Shown here in pieces: positions 11,646-21,156 of a stretch of 64,000 nucleotides of DNA. Below the pieces are notes generated by a model, which ran no database searches, was not told the DNA's origin, and saw only the letters and a program-made list of their open reading frames with translations. Made by a program: the position numbers and the translations under genes. The stretch is from Selaginella moellendorffii (Eukaryota; Streptophyta; Lycopodiopsida; Selaginellales; Selaginellaceae), in contig NW_003314355.1 in NCBI RefSeq assembly GCF_000143415.4, forward strand, positions 530,092 through 594,091, given 5' to 3'. How positions within the stretch are numbered: position 1 is the first letter of the stretch; each line of letters begins with the position of its first letter.

Positions 11646-12003
11646 TGGTGTGGCTACCGCTTCCTCTTGATATTCGGCACTTGTGCTTCCTGGTATGTTC
11701 ACCATGGAATGGCTTAGGACCACATTTAGAAATGGCATGAGGCCACATGCCATCTTGGGCCCTTGCAATTTCATGGCTAGCGTATTGTCATGTATGTTTT
11801 TACTTGCCTGCAGCTGTGTGTATATCAAGATGGCATAAGGCCTCATGCCAATTTTGTGAATGCAAAATTTCACGTGGGTGTCAATAGCATGTTTGAATAA
11901 TAGCATGTGGCCTCATGCTATTGAGGTTGTTTGGTATGTTATGATTTAGGCCATTCTCCAATCATTTTTTGTATGGTCTTAACTTCTTTTCTGCACTTTC
12001 AGA

Positions 12004-15000
12004 ATGGCCTTCAGGGTTGGGGAAAAGGTTTACATTTTGAATGGTGGGAAGAGAGTTGCAAAAGGGACCCTTGTGTCTATGGATCGGAACTTTGTTATAC
12101 ACTGTCAAAGGCTTGGGGAAGGCAATGCTGCTGTATCAGTAGAGACTGTCTTCGATGGGAATGTGGTCGCTATTGAACGAGGAGAGATGGTCATCGGGGT
12201 AAATGTTATTGTTGACTTGAAAAATCTTCAGAAGAAAGCAGATGTTGGGGACAGCGCAAGTGCGACGCATGTTCCCTCCGTGGATCTTAAGAACCGTGCT
12301 ACATGGATTCAGGCGAAGGTGTTTCTAAACAACCCCGAGGGGGAGGTGGTAGCTGAGGGCTTAGCCACAGTTGTCGATCCAAGAGATGCGGTTGCTAATC
12401 AAGAATTGGGCTGGGATGATATTGGAGTTGCGATTTTAGAGGTTGTTGACACAGAAGAAAACAGTCTGACTATTGGAAGCATTGTGCAGTGGAAATTGAG
12501 GCACTTAGTGTTTGAGAATGTGAAGGATTCACAATCAAACACCACTACAACTGATGACAGAACATCTCTTCATGGGAAAAGAAAGTACACCTTCCTAAAG
12601 CGCAGCCAAAGGGATCTGAGCAACGAACCCAAAAGGCAGAAAATGGCGATGGAGGTTCGAATGGTCTTGACAGTTGCTTGTTGCAAGAGGAGGTGCTGTC
12701 AACATGCTGATTGGGATGCTATTGAAGAGGAGAGAGCAAGATACAAGACATTGTCCTGGAAGGCAGCTCGCAATTTTGTGTATGAGGCATTACGGTCATC
12801 TGTTGATGCTTCAGAACATCAGGTGGGGGGCATGGTCTTCCAGAGGGGTTTGGTCTGCATGAAGGCATGGAGAATCATTTATGGAGTCCCTCGAACCACA
12901 TTCTACAGAATCAAAACTGAGTTCGAGGAACAAAGGGTTCAACAGGCAGTCCATGGGAACGACGGTACGCACAAAACCAGGGGTCATGTTGTATATGGAG
13001 AGGCAATCTTCAAGAGGTTTGTCGAGACATGTAGCGAGCAGCAACCACATAAAACCCGCCTCTTGGAAGATGGAACACGAGACACCCAACGAGTTCTCCC
13101 TTCCATGTATACCAAGGGGGCCATATTGGAAGATGTGAATCGGGAACTCCAGAGTAATGGCTACAGGAAGCTGAGCCAATCTAGATTTAGTAGATTGTGG
13201 AGCAACAGGTTCAGGGATGTGAGTATAGGAAAGTACTCCAGCTTTTCAAAGTGTGACGAGTGCACTGCTATCAAAATGGCTTTGTCAAAGAATTCTTGCA
13301 GCGCTCAAGAGCGAGAGACGTTGGTTAGAAGGCGGCTCGACCACAACATCGAGCAGAGAAGCTGCAGGACTGCATATTATCATAACAGGATTCTCTCCAT
13401 GGAGAGACCTGACTCTTACCTCTGCATCATCCACAACAAAATGGACCAGAAAAAGACGTGCTTACCTCGACTCAATCCTGCCCCCAAGGCAATCTCTTCA
13501 TCCATGCAGCTACCTGTGTCTCTGTTTGGCATAATCACTCATGGGCATGGTGCCCAGAACTATGGGAACTTCTTTGTACCTCTATGGGGTGGCGGGGGTG
13601 CAAACATGATGATTGCGTCCCTAGCAAAACACTTAAGGTCTCTGCAAAGTGCGCAGACTGAGCTGAACGGCCAGCCCTTGCATAAGGCCCTTGTCGATCA
13701 GGGTTCAGCTGGAGGAGGAGCAAAGGCTTGCAGTATCGCGTGGGGCCCCATGCCATCCCAGTGAATATGTTGGCCGTCAGATTGTAGGGTTATCACGTAA
13801 GGCCTCATGCCATTCCGACGAGGCTGGTCGCCCGGTGAATGCACAGCCTCATCCAAACGAAGCAGAATCTCAAGGAAGTTCTTGCGGCCGATGTGGCCTT
13901 CCACCCCATCTTCTGCTCCAAACAGACAATGCTGGCAGTGAGAACAAAAACATGTACGTCTTCGCGTACTTGGCGATGCTTGTTGCCAAAGGCATATTTG
14001 AAACGGTTACACTTGGCTTTCTTATGGTTGGGCACACTCATGAAGACGTTGATGCCATGTTCAATCACCTGGCAGAGTCCCTCCGGCGATCCAATGTCCT
14101 CACCCTCCCACAACTCTACGATGAATTCCAAAATTGCATCAAAGGCACTATTGAAGCTGCACTTCTGACAGAGGTTCTAGACTTTAAGGGGTTTGTAAGA
14201 GGCTACATCAGGGACGGATCCGAAACGCTGATTGGCCACTCCAAGCCTCTTCAGTTTTATTTCAGCATGTGTGACGGTGCTCCAGTGATGAGGTACAAGA
14301 TGAGAGAATGGGACACAGTGTGGCTGCCAGTGGACGGCATTGAACTCTTCAAGAGAGATCCCATAACTGGGGAACCTATGATTCCTCAGGGTTCCCCACG
14401 GCCGATGCACCCGGATGGACTCAAAGACCAGGAAAGTATAGTGGCCGGGATTAGACAGCATATTGCCTTCTGGAAGAGGGGGTTGGTGTTTGGTGGAGAA
14501 TCCTATTTTCAGAGGTGCAAGCCTTTGCTCGAATACTGGGAGAAGATTATATCTGCTATCCAAAATGGGCCGGTTGTATATGAAGAATTGGAAGAGTCCT
14601 TTTGGCCAGAACCCAGAGCACCAGATAGTAGCGGAACAATGTCCTCTGGAAATGCAGTGACAGATAACGATGTTGAGGATCACTATTGTGGGCCAAGGAA
14701 CAAGAAGCCGGATTCAGCATTCAATCCAGTACAGGTCTGTAAAGGAATGGTTGTGCTTGTCAGACCAAGTAATAAAAAACAAATGATATGGGTGGGGCGC
14801 TGCATCACTGATGCAGAGGAGGACGCAGAAACTAAGTCCTTCAATGTAATTGTGGAGTGGTTCAAGCCAAGTTCCGGATATACGAAGGATTGCCTAGAAA
14901 AGAGATGGGTGCTGAATCCAAGGGATCCCAGCATGAGCATATCGGTGGATAATGTTGTGCATGCTTGGATGCGGAAGCAGAGTGCCACCATCACCTTGCC

Positions 15001-15134
15001 AGACCATGCAAGAGATGCAACAAGAGCATTCATAACCCGGGTTCAAGGTGAGATTCATTAATATTCCTTTACTAAGTTTCTAATGTATTTTATTTCAAGG
15101 TGAACAATCCGAATCTGAATCAGAGGAGGCGTGA
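12004..15134 (+). CDS. Transposase-like protein (DUF7869-type RNase H-like core)
   Basis: About 1,000 residues. The N-terminus has two copies (about residues 1-75 and 98-165) of a KVYILN...VAKGTLVS...LG module that resembles the one I recall beside plant En/Spm-related proteins (DUF8039). A basic region and a helix-turn-helix-like segment (ITYGVPRTTFYRIK-like, about 12870-12925) follow. The core has NKMDQKKTCLPRL, an ITHGHG block, LLQTDNAGSENKN and FLMVGHTHEDVDAMF. Those blocks are the signature of a protein family (DUF7869 as I remember it) with a likely DDE/RNase H fold; candidate acidic residues are the D of MDQ, the D of TDN and the E/D of HEDVD. The last intron is clean: exon end 15047, restart 15100, stop 15132-15134. 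Between 13733 and about 13846 the frame changes across two palindromes, so this is an intron or a frameshift that I could not resolve. Confidence 0.75.
13733..13846 (+). other. Unresolved splice or frameshift zone in the transposase gene
   Basis: The frame open from 12004 runs to about 13764, and the frame carrying the TDNAGSENKN core is open from 13691. Two palindromes (13735-13756, 13792-13813) lie between. A GT donor at 13733 with the AG ending at 13787 keeps phase, but would leave the second palindrome coding. A GTAAGG donor at 13797 with the AG at 13846 looks better by sequence but does not fit phase on its own. Confidence 0.5.
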
Positions 15135-15341
15135 TGGCATGTGGCCTGAGATGATGTGACATATGCATTTACCAATCACACGTGCATAAATCTAATAATA
15201 TGGCGTGTGGCCCATATTAATGGCACATAAACCCATATTGTGGGCTTACGTGCTTTATGTACCATCATTCCCTTGCAGCGTGTGTGTTGGTTTCCTTTTA
15301 TAACACAACGAACTCCATATTTTAGGGTGAAGAGCGTTCTC

Positions 15342-15599
15342 ATGGCAAGCACAAAATCTGTAAGTGAGGCAGAAAAGGAGACGGAGAAGGAGATAGGTGA
15401 AGATGTAGAATATATAAGTCTTTCAAACTCCCCGTACTATACTCCAGGTGATCATTTTTCTGAACAAACGGCAACATTAACAACTATCGAGAACGCCCCA
15501 GTAACGTCAGAGACAACAATCGAAAGCAAAACAACTGACCCGGAGAAGGATGATAGTACCGCTGAGAGTACCAAAAAGGAGGTGTCCACTAGCGCTTAG
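15342..15599 (+). CDS. Small acidic Thr/Glu-rich hypothetical protein in the transposon
   Basis: Open frame of about 85 residues from the ATG at 15342; an upstream ATG at 15240 is in the same frame. It is rich in Glu, Thr, Ser and Lys, with no recognisable domain or membrane segment. It follows the transposase stop (15134) on the same strand, after two degenerate palindromes, and is followed by a good palindrome at 15607. It could be an alternative 3' exon of the transposase, whose own tail is similarly acidic (ESESEEA), or a chance frame. Confidence 0.35.
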   Translation: MASTKSVSEAEKETEKEIGEDVEYISLSNSPYYTPGDHFSEQTATLTTIENAPVTSETTIESKTTDPEKDDSTAESTKKEVSTSA

Positions 15600-16235
15600 G
15601 CTTATAATGGCGTGTGCCCTCATGCCATTTACTTGATCACCAAATACCTTTTTCCCTTTGCACTAGTATATCTTAATACCGGTCTGAGAAATAGAATGGC
15701 ATGTGCCCTCAGGCCTTTTACTAAATCACCTTTGAAAGAAATGCAAGCCTTTATGTCGTAAAAAAAAGGTACTAGAGAAATTCCTTAATAATATGAATGT
15801 TATTTAGTTTCATGAAAATACACTAAGGGTCAAATGAGTTAAATGACTTCTCCAGACTAGCAATGCCTCTTGCTACACCTTCACAATTAGATTCGTTAGA
15901 AAAAGATAACATTGAATAATATCTAAATGTTCTCACCATTAAGTTATATGTCTGGCTAATAGGAATGACGTTCATCTTGGAAAGCTCACCACACGCTCAA
16001 TGAACAAAAAAATAGTGTGTGCGCGCATGCCATCGCTCTTCTTTAGCTTCAGATTCGGCTTGTTCACCTTGACAATGAGATTTATTATACAACCAGATGG
16101 ACACAGTCTGGACATAAAGTCACCGCGCTAGTCACCATGCCCCAGATATGTCTAGCCCCTGAACAAAAAACATATAATTTCACATCATTTTCAAATACTT
16201 GAAAATTTGTACCTAGTCCCATTTTACTGAATAAA

Positions 16236-16259
16236 TCCCACTTTAACGAAATAGAGCTT
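16236..16259 (-). repeat. Right terminal inverted repeat of the DNA transposon
   Basis: Reverse complement is a perfect 24/24 match to the left end. It is followed directly by TAAT (16260-16263), the second copy of the 4-bp target duplication. Similarity drops off after base 24. Confidence 0.9.
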
Positions 16260-16263
16260 TAAT

Positions 16264-19200
16264 GGATAATTGGCCTAAGAGACAACCATATTGGTCTTGG
16301 CAAAAATACCTGGACACAAGTAAGAAGTGTCATAAAGGTAGGCTCGTGGAGCTGATGGTGTGGAGACACCAAAGGTGCCAAGGCGTGCTGCCTTGAGGTC
16401 AAGTTGGTGGGTTCATGAGAACCCCTTCCAAAGGAATACCAAGGGAAATGGGAATAGCATAGCCTAAGCTGGAAGGCATGCGGTTAGAGTGTAGTGACCC
16501 AGATAATGATGGAGGTGTGGAAGCACTAGCAATAAATTGTAGGACTTGACAACTATGAGGCAGCTAAAAAGGTGCAAAATAATTCATAAACTGGTAAAAG
16601 GCAACTACCTAAGACTTCTTATTGGGATAAGGAAGTTCAATATACCCTTATAAGGGATAAATTGTTTATGTTGCGACATAATAAGTCCATGTCGAAAAGG
16701 GAATGCTCATTGTCAGAGAGGCCATCATTGGAACACCCAAACACTCTAGAACACCAAAAAGGGGTATTTGGTGTCATAAGGGCAATGGATAATGCCCAAG
16801 GGACAAAATCCCTAGCAAATGAAGGATAGGAGGTGCTATCCAAATGTCCAAGGTTATGGAAACAGGAGAAGTCCGTGTACCTAAATTGGACAAAGCCAAA
16901 GAGGGATTTTGGCAAGGCTAGTGATGGGCATATAAAGGCCCATAAGTAGCAACGGTGATCCTAGTGCGTGGGATTACAAGGTGAGTAAACCTAGATTGAG
17001 GAACCACTCCCTAGGCTGTCGGGTAAGTTCATCCTTATGAATATTTGCCAAGACATGGTAGAAAGTGCAAAGCTATCTTCCTAGTCTAGAGGAGAATAAC
17101 CGAAGGAAATGTATAAGGCTAAAAGTCAAGTAGTATAGGGATAGAACTGAACTATAGGAATTGACAGGCATGACCAAGGGTGGTTATGCAAGTTGGGAGT
17201 GGAGAATCAAATGGGTGCTCAAGCATGTTGTTACTAGCGACCGGGATGCCATGGAGAGTCTAAAGCATGGGATTGTCCATGTTAGAATATATGGTAATTG
17301 GCAAGCTTGCGAAAGGAGAGGCCTTAGCAAGCCAAGGAACAGAGTTCCTTGAACGTTCCCTTAGGTAAATAAGTACCTAGTCAGCCAAGTGTAAATGGTT
17401 CATAGAGCGCGCGAAATCAGAGTGGTGCAGCAGAAGCGTGGTCTTGAAGCTTGTCATGAGACGAGGCTATCAAGATTGGGGAAGTAGTTCCCGAGTGTTT
17501 AAAGAGAGGGTTTTGAATGAAAGTTGATGGTTAAGGACTTTCACACTTATGCATGAACCATGTTACGATGGCTGAATGACTTGCTAAGTGAGATTGGCAA
17601 GTTGGGGGGAACAAATCCCCTAGTTGAAGGTGCTAACTTCAAAAGGGGTGGCCCATGGGGCCCAGCATGGAGGAGTCCATGCATGATCACAAACTTGTCA
17701 AGCGAGAAGACTTGGCAGTGTGGAGGAACTACGTTCCTAAGCTGTGATTTATAGCGTGCTTTAAATACATGTTGGTGCACCGGCATGGGGACTCACACCA
17801 GGCATCCTGTGCGATGCCATCTGTAGATACATATATGGAGGTTAGGTTCGAGTCCCAACCCTCTAGTGCTTGGGTTCGAGTCCCAAATCACTAGGGCGTG
17901 GTGATGGTTTGGAATATGAGGACACTCATTTTTCGGTGGTCATGGACTCTTAGTGAGGAGACTGGTTTGGGCACACTGCCAAGCGAGGGATGCCTCGGAG
18001 TCGTGATGCACGGTTAGATTGCTTAGTGTGGCTCGGCATATCTAACTTGAACACTTTGGTGCGAGTGGCACTAAGGACGTGGTGAATGAGATGGGGACAC
18101 CCAGTCTCAATTGCTATGGACCCTTAGCTGGAAGGGCTGGCTTGGGTGCACCGCCAAATGTGGGGGATGCCCCCGGGGTCATAGTCAACAATTTAAAAGG
18201 GTAGTTCCTATTGGTAGACATATTAAGGGGTCAAGAGGATATCACTAGGTGATCTTGTGGCTAAACAAAGACAAGGTCTTTGTTTGGGTTAAGGAATATG
18301 ATTCCCAGTTCAAAGTGTTGATTTGAACTATTGATAATGGTGTGACTTGGTCGAGGTGACCAAGTGAGAAGGACACCTAAAGGGAAATCAATTATGCCAA
18401 TACGATGGTATAGTAAGTCCAAGAAAGTAGTCTCGGGGAGAGACCCATGGAAGGGTCGCAAAGTTGGGCCATGGACGAAGCCAGGAGCAAAAATTACTAA
18501 AGAGACCTACTAAGGGTGAGCACCCATTGGACTTAGCAAAGTAGAGCCTTTGCTATGGAACCAAAAGGATACCTCAAGAATGGAGGTAATGATCCTATGT
18601 TGCTCAGTGCAACAATCAATGGATAACAGCAAAAGACTAGTGGCCAAGTGTGGGCCATGGAGTTCATTGGAAGGAATCCAAATGGCAAAGTTAAGCATGG
18701 AACACTAGTGTGTTAGATGCTAACGGATTGTGAGAAAGGAAGTGTGCTTCCAAGGATGGATTCCCAAATGCGCCAAGTTAGCAAAAGTGAAAGTTCCAAA
18801 GGAGGGAACGGTGAAGTAGCCAAAGGATAGGGCCGTGGATAGCTCTAGCACAACTTACAATGGCTGGAATTTAGTGCCAAAAGTGGCATAAAATAGAAAG
18901 GAGGATGATGGCGCCCTCAAGTGGGGAGCTTCCTAGGATGGGAAGTGAAGTTGCACAATATGTGCAGTGAAAGGTGTCAAAGACACCAAAGAAATTGACT
19001 TCAAGAAGTCAAAATTAAAAAAGTTCCAAGGTGAATTGGTTAATGCCGTATACTAATATTAGCATAGTGGGATTTTGGTAGCCGTTAAATTGGTTTCAAT
19101 TTTGTCAATAGAAGTTGGGACTACTCGAGAATGAATAGTGGAATTGAGTTAGAGAAGGTGTCTCTAAAGGGTTTAGTGAAAACTGAACCAATAAAAGGGA

Positions 19201-19397
19201 GCAAACCACCCTAGGTGGCCGAATGAGTCTCTATGTTGGAGAGACTATGCCCCTTAGAGGATGGACAAGGCATGGTGAGCCTTCGGGGTCAAACCATAGA
19301 CAAATATTGGCTGGGTGCCAAAGATGGAAATGGTAATACTTGCGGGTGTTACTTTATAAAAGGGTTTACCGTTCGATGAGGACATCGAACTTCATCT
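16264..19397 (+). other. 3' part of the retrotransposon internal region, no gene
   Basis: About 3.1 kb between the right end of the DNA transposon and the polypurine tract. Every frame is interrupted, and the longest open stretches (about 60-90 codons) match no gag or pol motif I know. The purine-rich strand, with many AAGG and GGGG runs, resembles 2179-3093, consistent with one former non-coding internal domain. Confidence 0.7.
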
Positions 19398-19411
19398 ATG
19401 GGTGGTGGAGT
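19398..19411 (+). other. Polypurine tract next to the 3' LTR
   Basis: ATGGGTGGTGGAGT immediately before the 3' LTR start. It is purine-rich with two T interruptions and sits exactly where plus-strand priming of an LTR retrotransposon takes place. Confidence 0.6.
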
Positions 19412-21156
19412 TATGAGACACAAATCCCTAAGCCCCAAAGTGGAGCCGAAAGGGTGCCACGTGGTAGTGGCCGAAGCAAAAGCTAAACAAGCGTAACACG
19501 TTTGGACTAAAAGGCTCCGACTTGAAAGGTTGAGAGCAGGAGTGGAACTCCCAACGGAGTGCTCAAGGAACGAGCATGAAGCAAGCAATAAGCGAGGCTC
19601 CAAAAAGGGACCCAAAAAGACCAACACATGACACGTGGAAGTATCCGAGATGGAGTCCGAGATGTACTTGAGTTGGAGTCCGAGGTGGAGTCCGAGATGG
19701 AGTCCGAGATGGACCCGAGTTGGAGTCCGAGGTGGAGTCCGAGATGGACCGAGATGGAGTCCGAGATGGACACGAGCTGGAGTCCGAGGTGGAGTCCCAG
19801 ATGGACCGAGATGGAGTCTAAGATGGAGTTCGAGATGGAGTCCGAGATGGACCCAAGATGGAGTTCGAGATGGACCCAAGATGGAGTCCGAGATGGAGTC
19901 TGAGACGGAGTCCGAGATGGAGTCCGAGATGGACCCGAGATGGAATCCGAGATGGAGTCCGAGAAGGACCCGAGATGGAGTCCGAAGTCAAGACCGAGAC
20001 CGGGACCGAGACCGAGGCCGAGACCAAGACTGAGACCGAGGCCGAGACCGAGACTGAGACCGAGGCCGAGGCCGAGTCCGAGTCCGAGCCCGAGCCCGAG
20101 CCCGAGCCCGAGTCCGAGTCCAAGTCTGAGTCCGAGTCCGAGTCCGAGTCCGAGTCTGAGAGGGTGAAAGCCCAAAGCATTTGTCTCCCAGACCCTGGGG
20201 GGTTTGGTGAGCTCCAAAAGTATAGTAAGGGGGAGGACTGCAATGGAGCCAATTTGGCCAGGAAAGGCCAGTTTGGCCCAGGAAGGCCAGACCCAGTGTT
20301 GGGTGATGAACTGACCACTAGGAAGTCCAAGACTAGAGTGAATACGGACTAACAGGCAGGGTAGCTTGGTGAAGTGTGCAAGAGCCGGCTCTAGTTCCCC
20401 CGGGAGATCGATTGGCCGATGCTCCCAGTTCAAGTGTGGGTGGCACTACCTACTTGGATACCTGGTGTGGCTCAACGGAACCTCGCTCTAAGCCCATGGC
20501 TAGAGCACCCAAAGGCGGAAGGTGGGGAGAGTACCCACGAAGCTTGTGTAAGGCCATGGTGTTCCGAAATGTTGTCCCAAAGGCCCAAACTATGGAAAGG
20601 AAGAGGAGTAGTCCTCTGGTGTAGTGACCAAGGATATAGTCGTGCGGTGAGGAAGTCCCAGAGGACCGTAGGACTTAGTGGTTGGGCCTGTGGGCCATGA
20701 TCCAGTGGCAGTGTTGGCAAACACGGCCAAGGACAGAAAGGGACTTAGTGGGGACCAAAAAAGAGATATTGGGGAAGGCTATTCCCCATGTCTGCGGGCA
20801 TCCTAAGGATGCTAAAGAGTGGATCTGGGATGACCACTCATAGACGGATAGCTCAGTCTTGGAGAGACGGGATTGCAATACAGGTGGTGTTGGACCACCG
20901 ATGTGACCAAGGTGATTGGGCATGGCTTAGCGTAACAGGCTGGTATGTTGGTGGTGCCTTGGGGTGTCGGTCATGGAATCGGACACATGGAGCACTAGGA
21001 CCAAGTGCAAAGGTTGAGTGGCATGGATGCTATTCTCGGGGCTAGCATGCCCTAAGTCCTGAGTGGGACTTATGGAGGTTGTGAATGAGACTCCTCCAAG
21101 TGGTCGAAGGTGTGGTTAAGTGACTAAAGTAGAATGGAAAAATTTAATCACTTACA
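19412..21156 (+). repeat. 3' LTR of the nested retrotransposon
   Basis: 1745 bp, colinear with 745-2163. Begins TATGAGACACAAAT, so the canonical TG has become TA, and ends TTTAATCACTTACA. The purine-rich 12-bp and 6-bp tandem arrays lie at about 19645-20160, longer than in the 5' LTR. It is followed directly by TTTCT, matching 740-744. Confidence 0.9.

Larger units (their letters stand above)
9238..12003. promoter_or_regulatory. Divergent regulatory region of the DNA transposon, with direct repeats
   Basis: Lies between the start codons of the two divergent genes. Three direct repeats (about 9803-9971, 10098-10209 and 11030-11140) share TATAGCGTGTGGGCTCATGC, then a run of AACCCAAAAA type, then a second palindrome about 75 bp later. 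A further 35-bp block with AGAGGCAGATGCCGAGCA is shared by 10008-10042 and 10742-10780. Also present are GC-rich degenerate repeats (9240-9500) and three telomere-type repeats (10684-10708). No convincing protein-coding gene is seen. Promoters for both genes are inferred from position only. Confidence 0.55.
3480..16033. repeat. Dispersed 22-bp palindrome family, about 25 copies
   Basis: Recurring inverted repeat with arms ATGGCGTG or ATGGCATG and CACGCCAT or CATGCCAT around a centre that is often GGCC. Clear copies start at 3480, 4557, 4632 (perfect palindrome), 5832, 6023, 6164, 7636, 8913, 8973, 9050, 9815, 9950, 10188, 11732, 11830, 11900, 13735, 13792, 15607 and 16012. Degenerate copies lie near 10108, 11043, 11117, 15134, 15200 and 15696. 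Copies occur in introns, in exons (4557, 4632), between the genes and near the right end. I saw none outside the transposon. They may be transposase-binding sites, hairpins, or small elements that spread within the host transposon. Confidence 0.9.
3094..16259. mobile_element. 13.2-kb TIR DNA transposon of unassigned superfamily
   Basis: Bounded by perfect 24-bp terminal inverted repeats starting AAGCTCTATTTCGTTAAAGT (3094-3117; reverse complement at 16236-16259) and flanked by TAAT on both sides (3090-3093, 16260-16263). It contains a transposase-like gene on + (12004-15134), a divergent multi-exon gene on - (9237-3536), a 2.8-kb shared regulatory region with direct repeats, and a 22-bp palindrome repeated about 25 times between 3480 and 16033. 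The ends do not match CACTA, hAT (8-bp TSD), MULE (9-bp TSD), piggyBac (TTAA) or mariner (TA) rules. The transposase type points to a poorly described group. Decay is modest: one nonsense codon in the - gene and an unclear junction in the + gene. Confidence 0.88.
745..21156 (+). mobile_element. Nested LTR retrotransposon, non-coding (LARD-like), carrying a DNA transposon
   Basis: A complete LTR element defined by two related LTRs (745-2163 and 19412-21156). A primer-binding-site match follows the left LTR, a purine tract precedes the right LTR, and TTTCT is duplicated at 740-744 and 21157-21161. The left LTR starts TG and both end CA; the right LTR starts TA, a one-base decay. Without the nested 13.2-kb DNA transposon the element is about 7.2 kb, with about 4.1 kb internal. 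That internal part (2164-3093 and 16264-19411) has no gag, protease, reverse transcriptase or integrase reading frame I can recognise, so it must have been mobilised in trans. This fits the large retrotransposon derivative (LARD) class. Strand is inferred from PBS and PPT order. Confidence 0.85.

Noticed and set aside
3480-16033. Reading the repeated palindromes as a CRISPR array or bacterial-type terminators
   Set aside because: Spacing is irregular (tens of bases to over 1 kb), there are no uniform spacers or U-tracts, and the setting is a plant nuclear genome.
3090-16263. Possible piggyBac-type (TTAA) or CACTA assignment of the transposon
   Set aside because: The flanking duplication is TAAT, not TTAA, and the ends start AAGCTC, not CACTA; the transposase motifs also differ.
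19507-20433. 308-codon minus-strand open frame
   Set aside because: Same LTR array effect in the 3' LTR; low-complexity repeats only.
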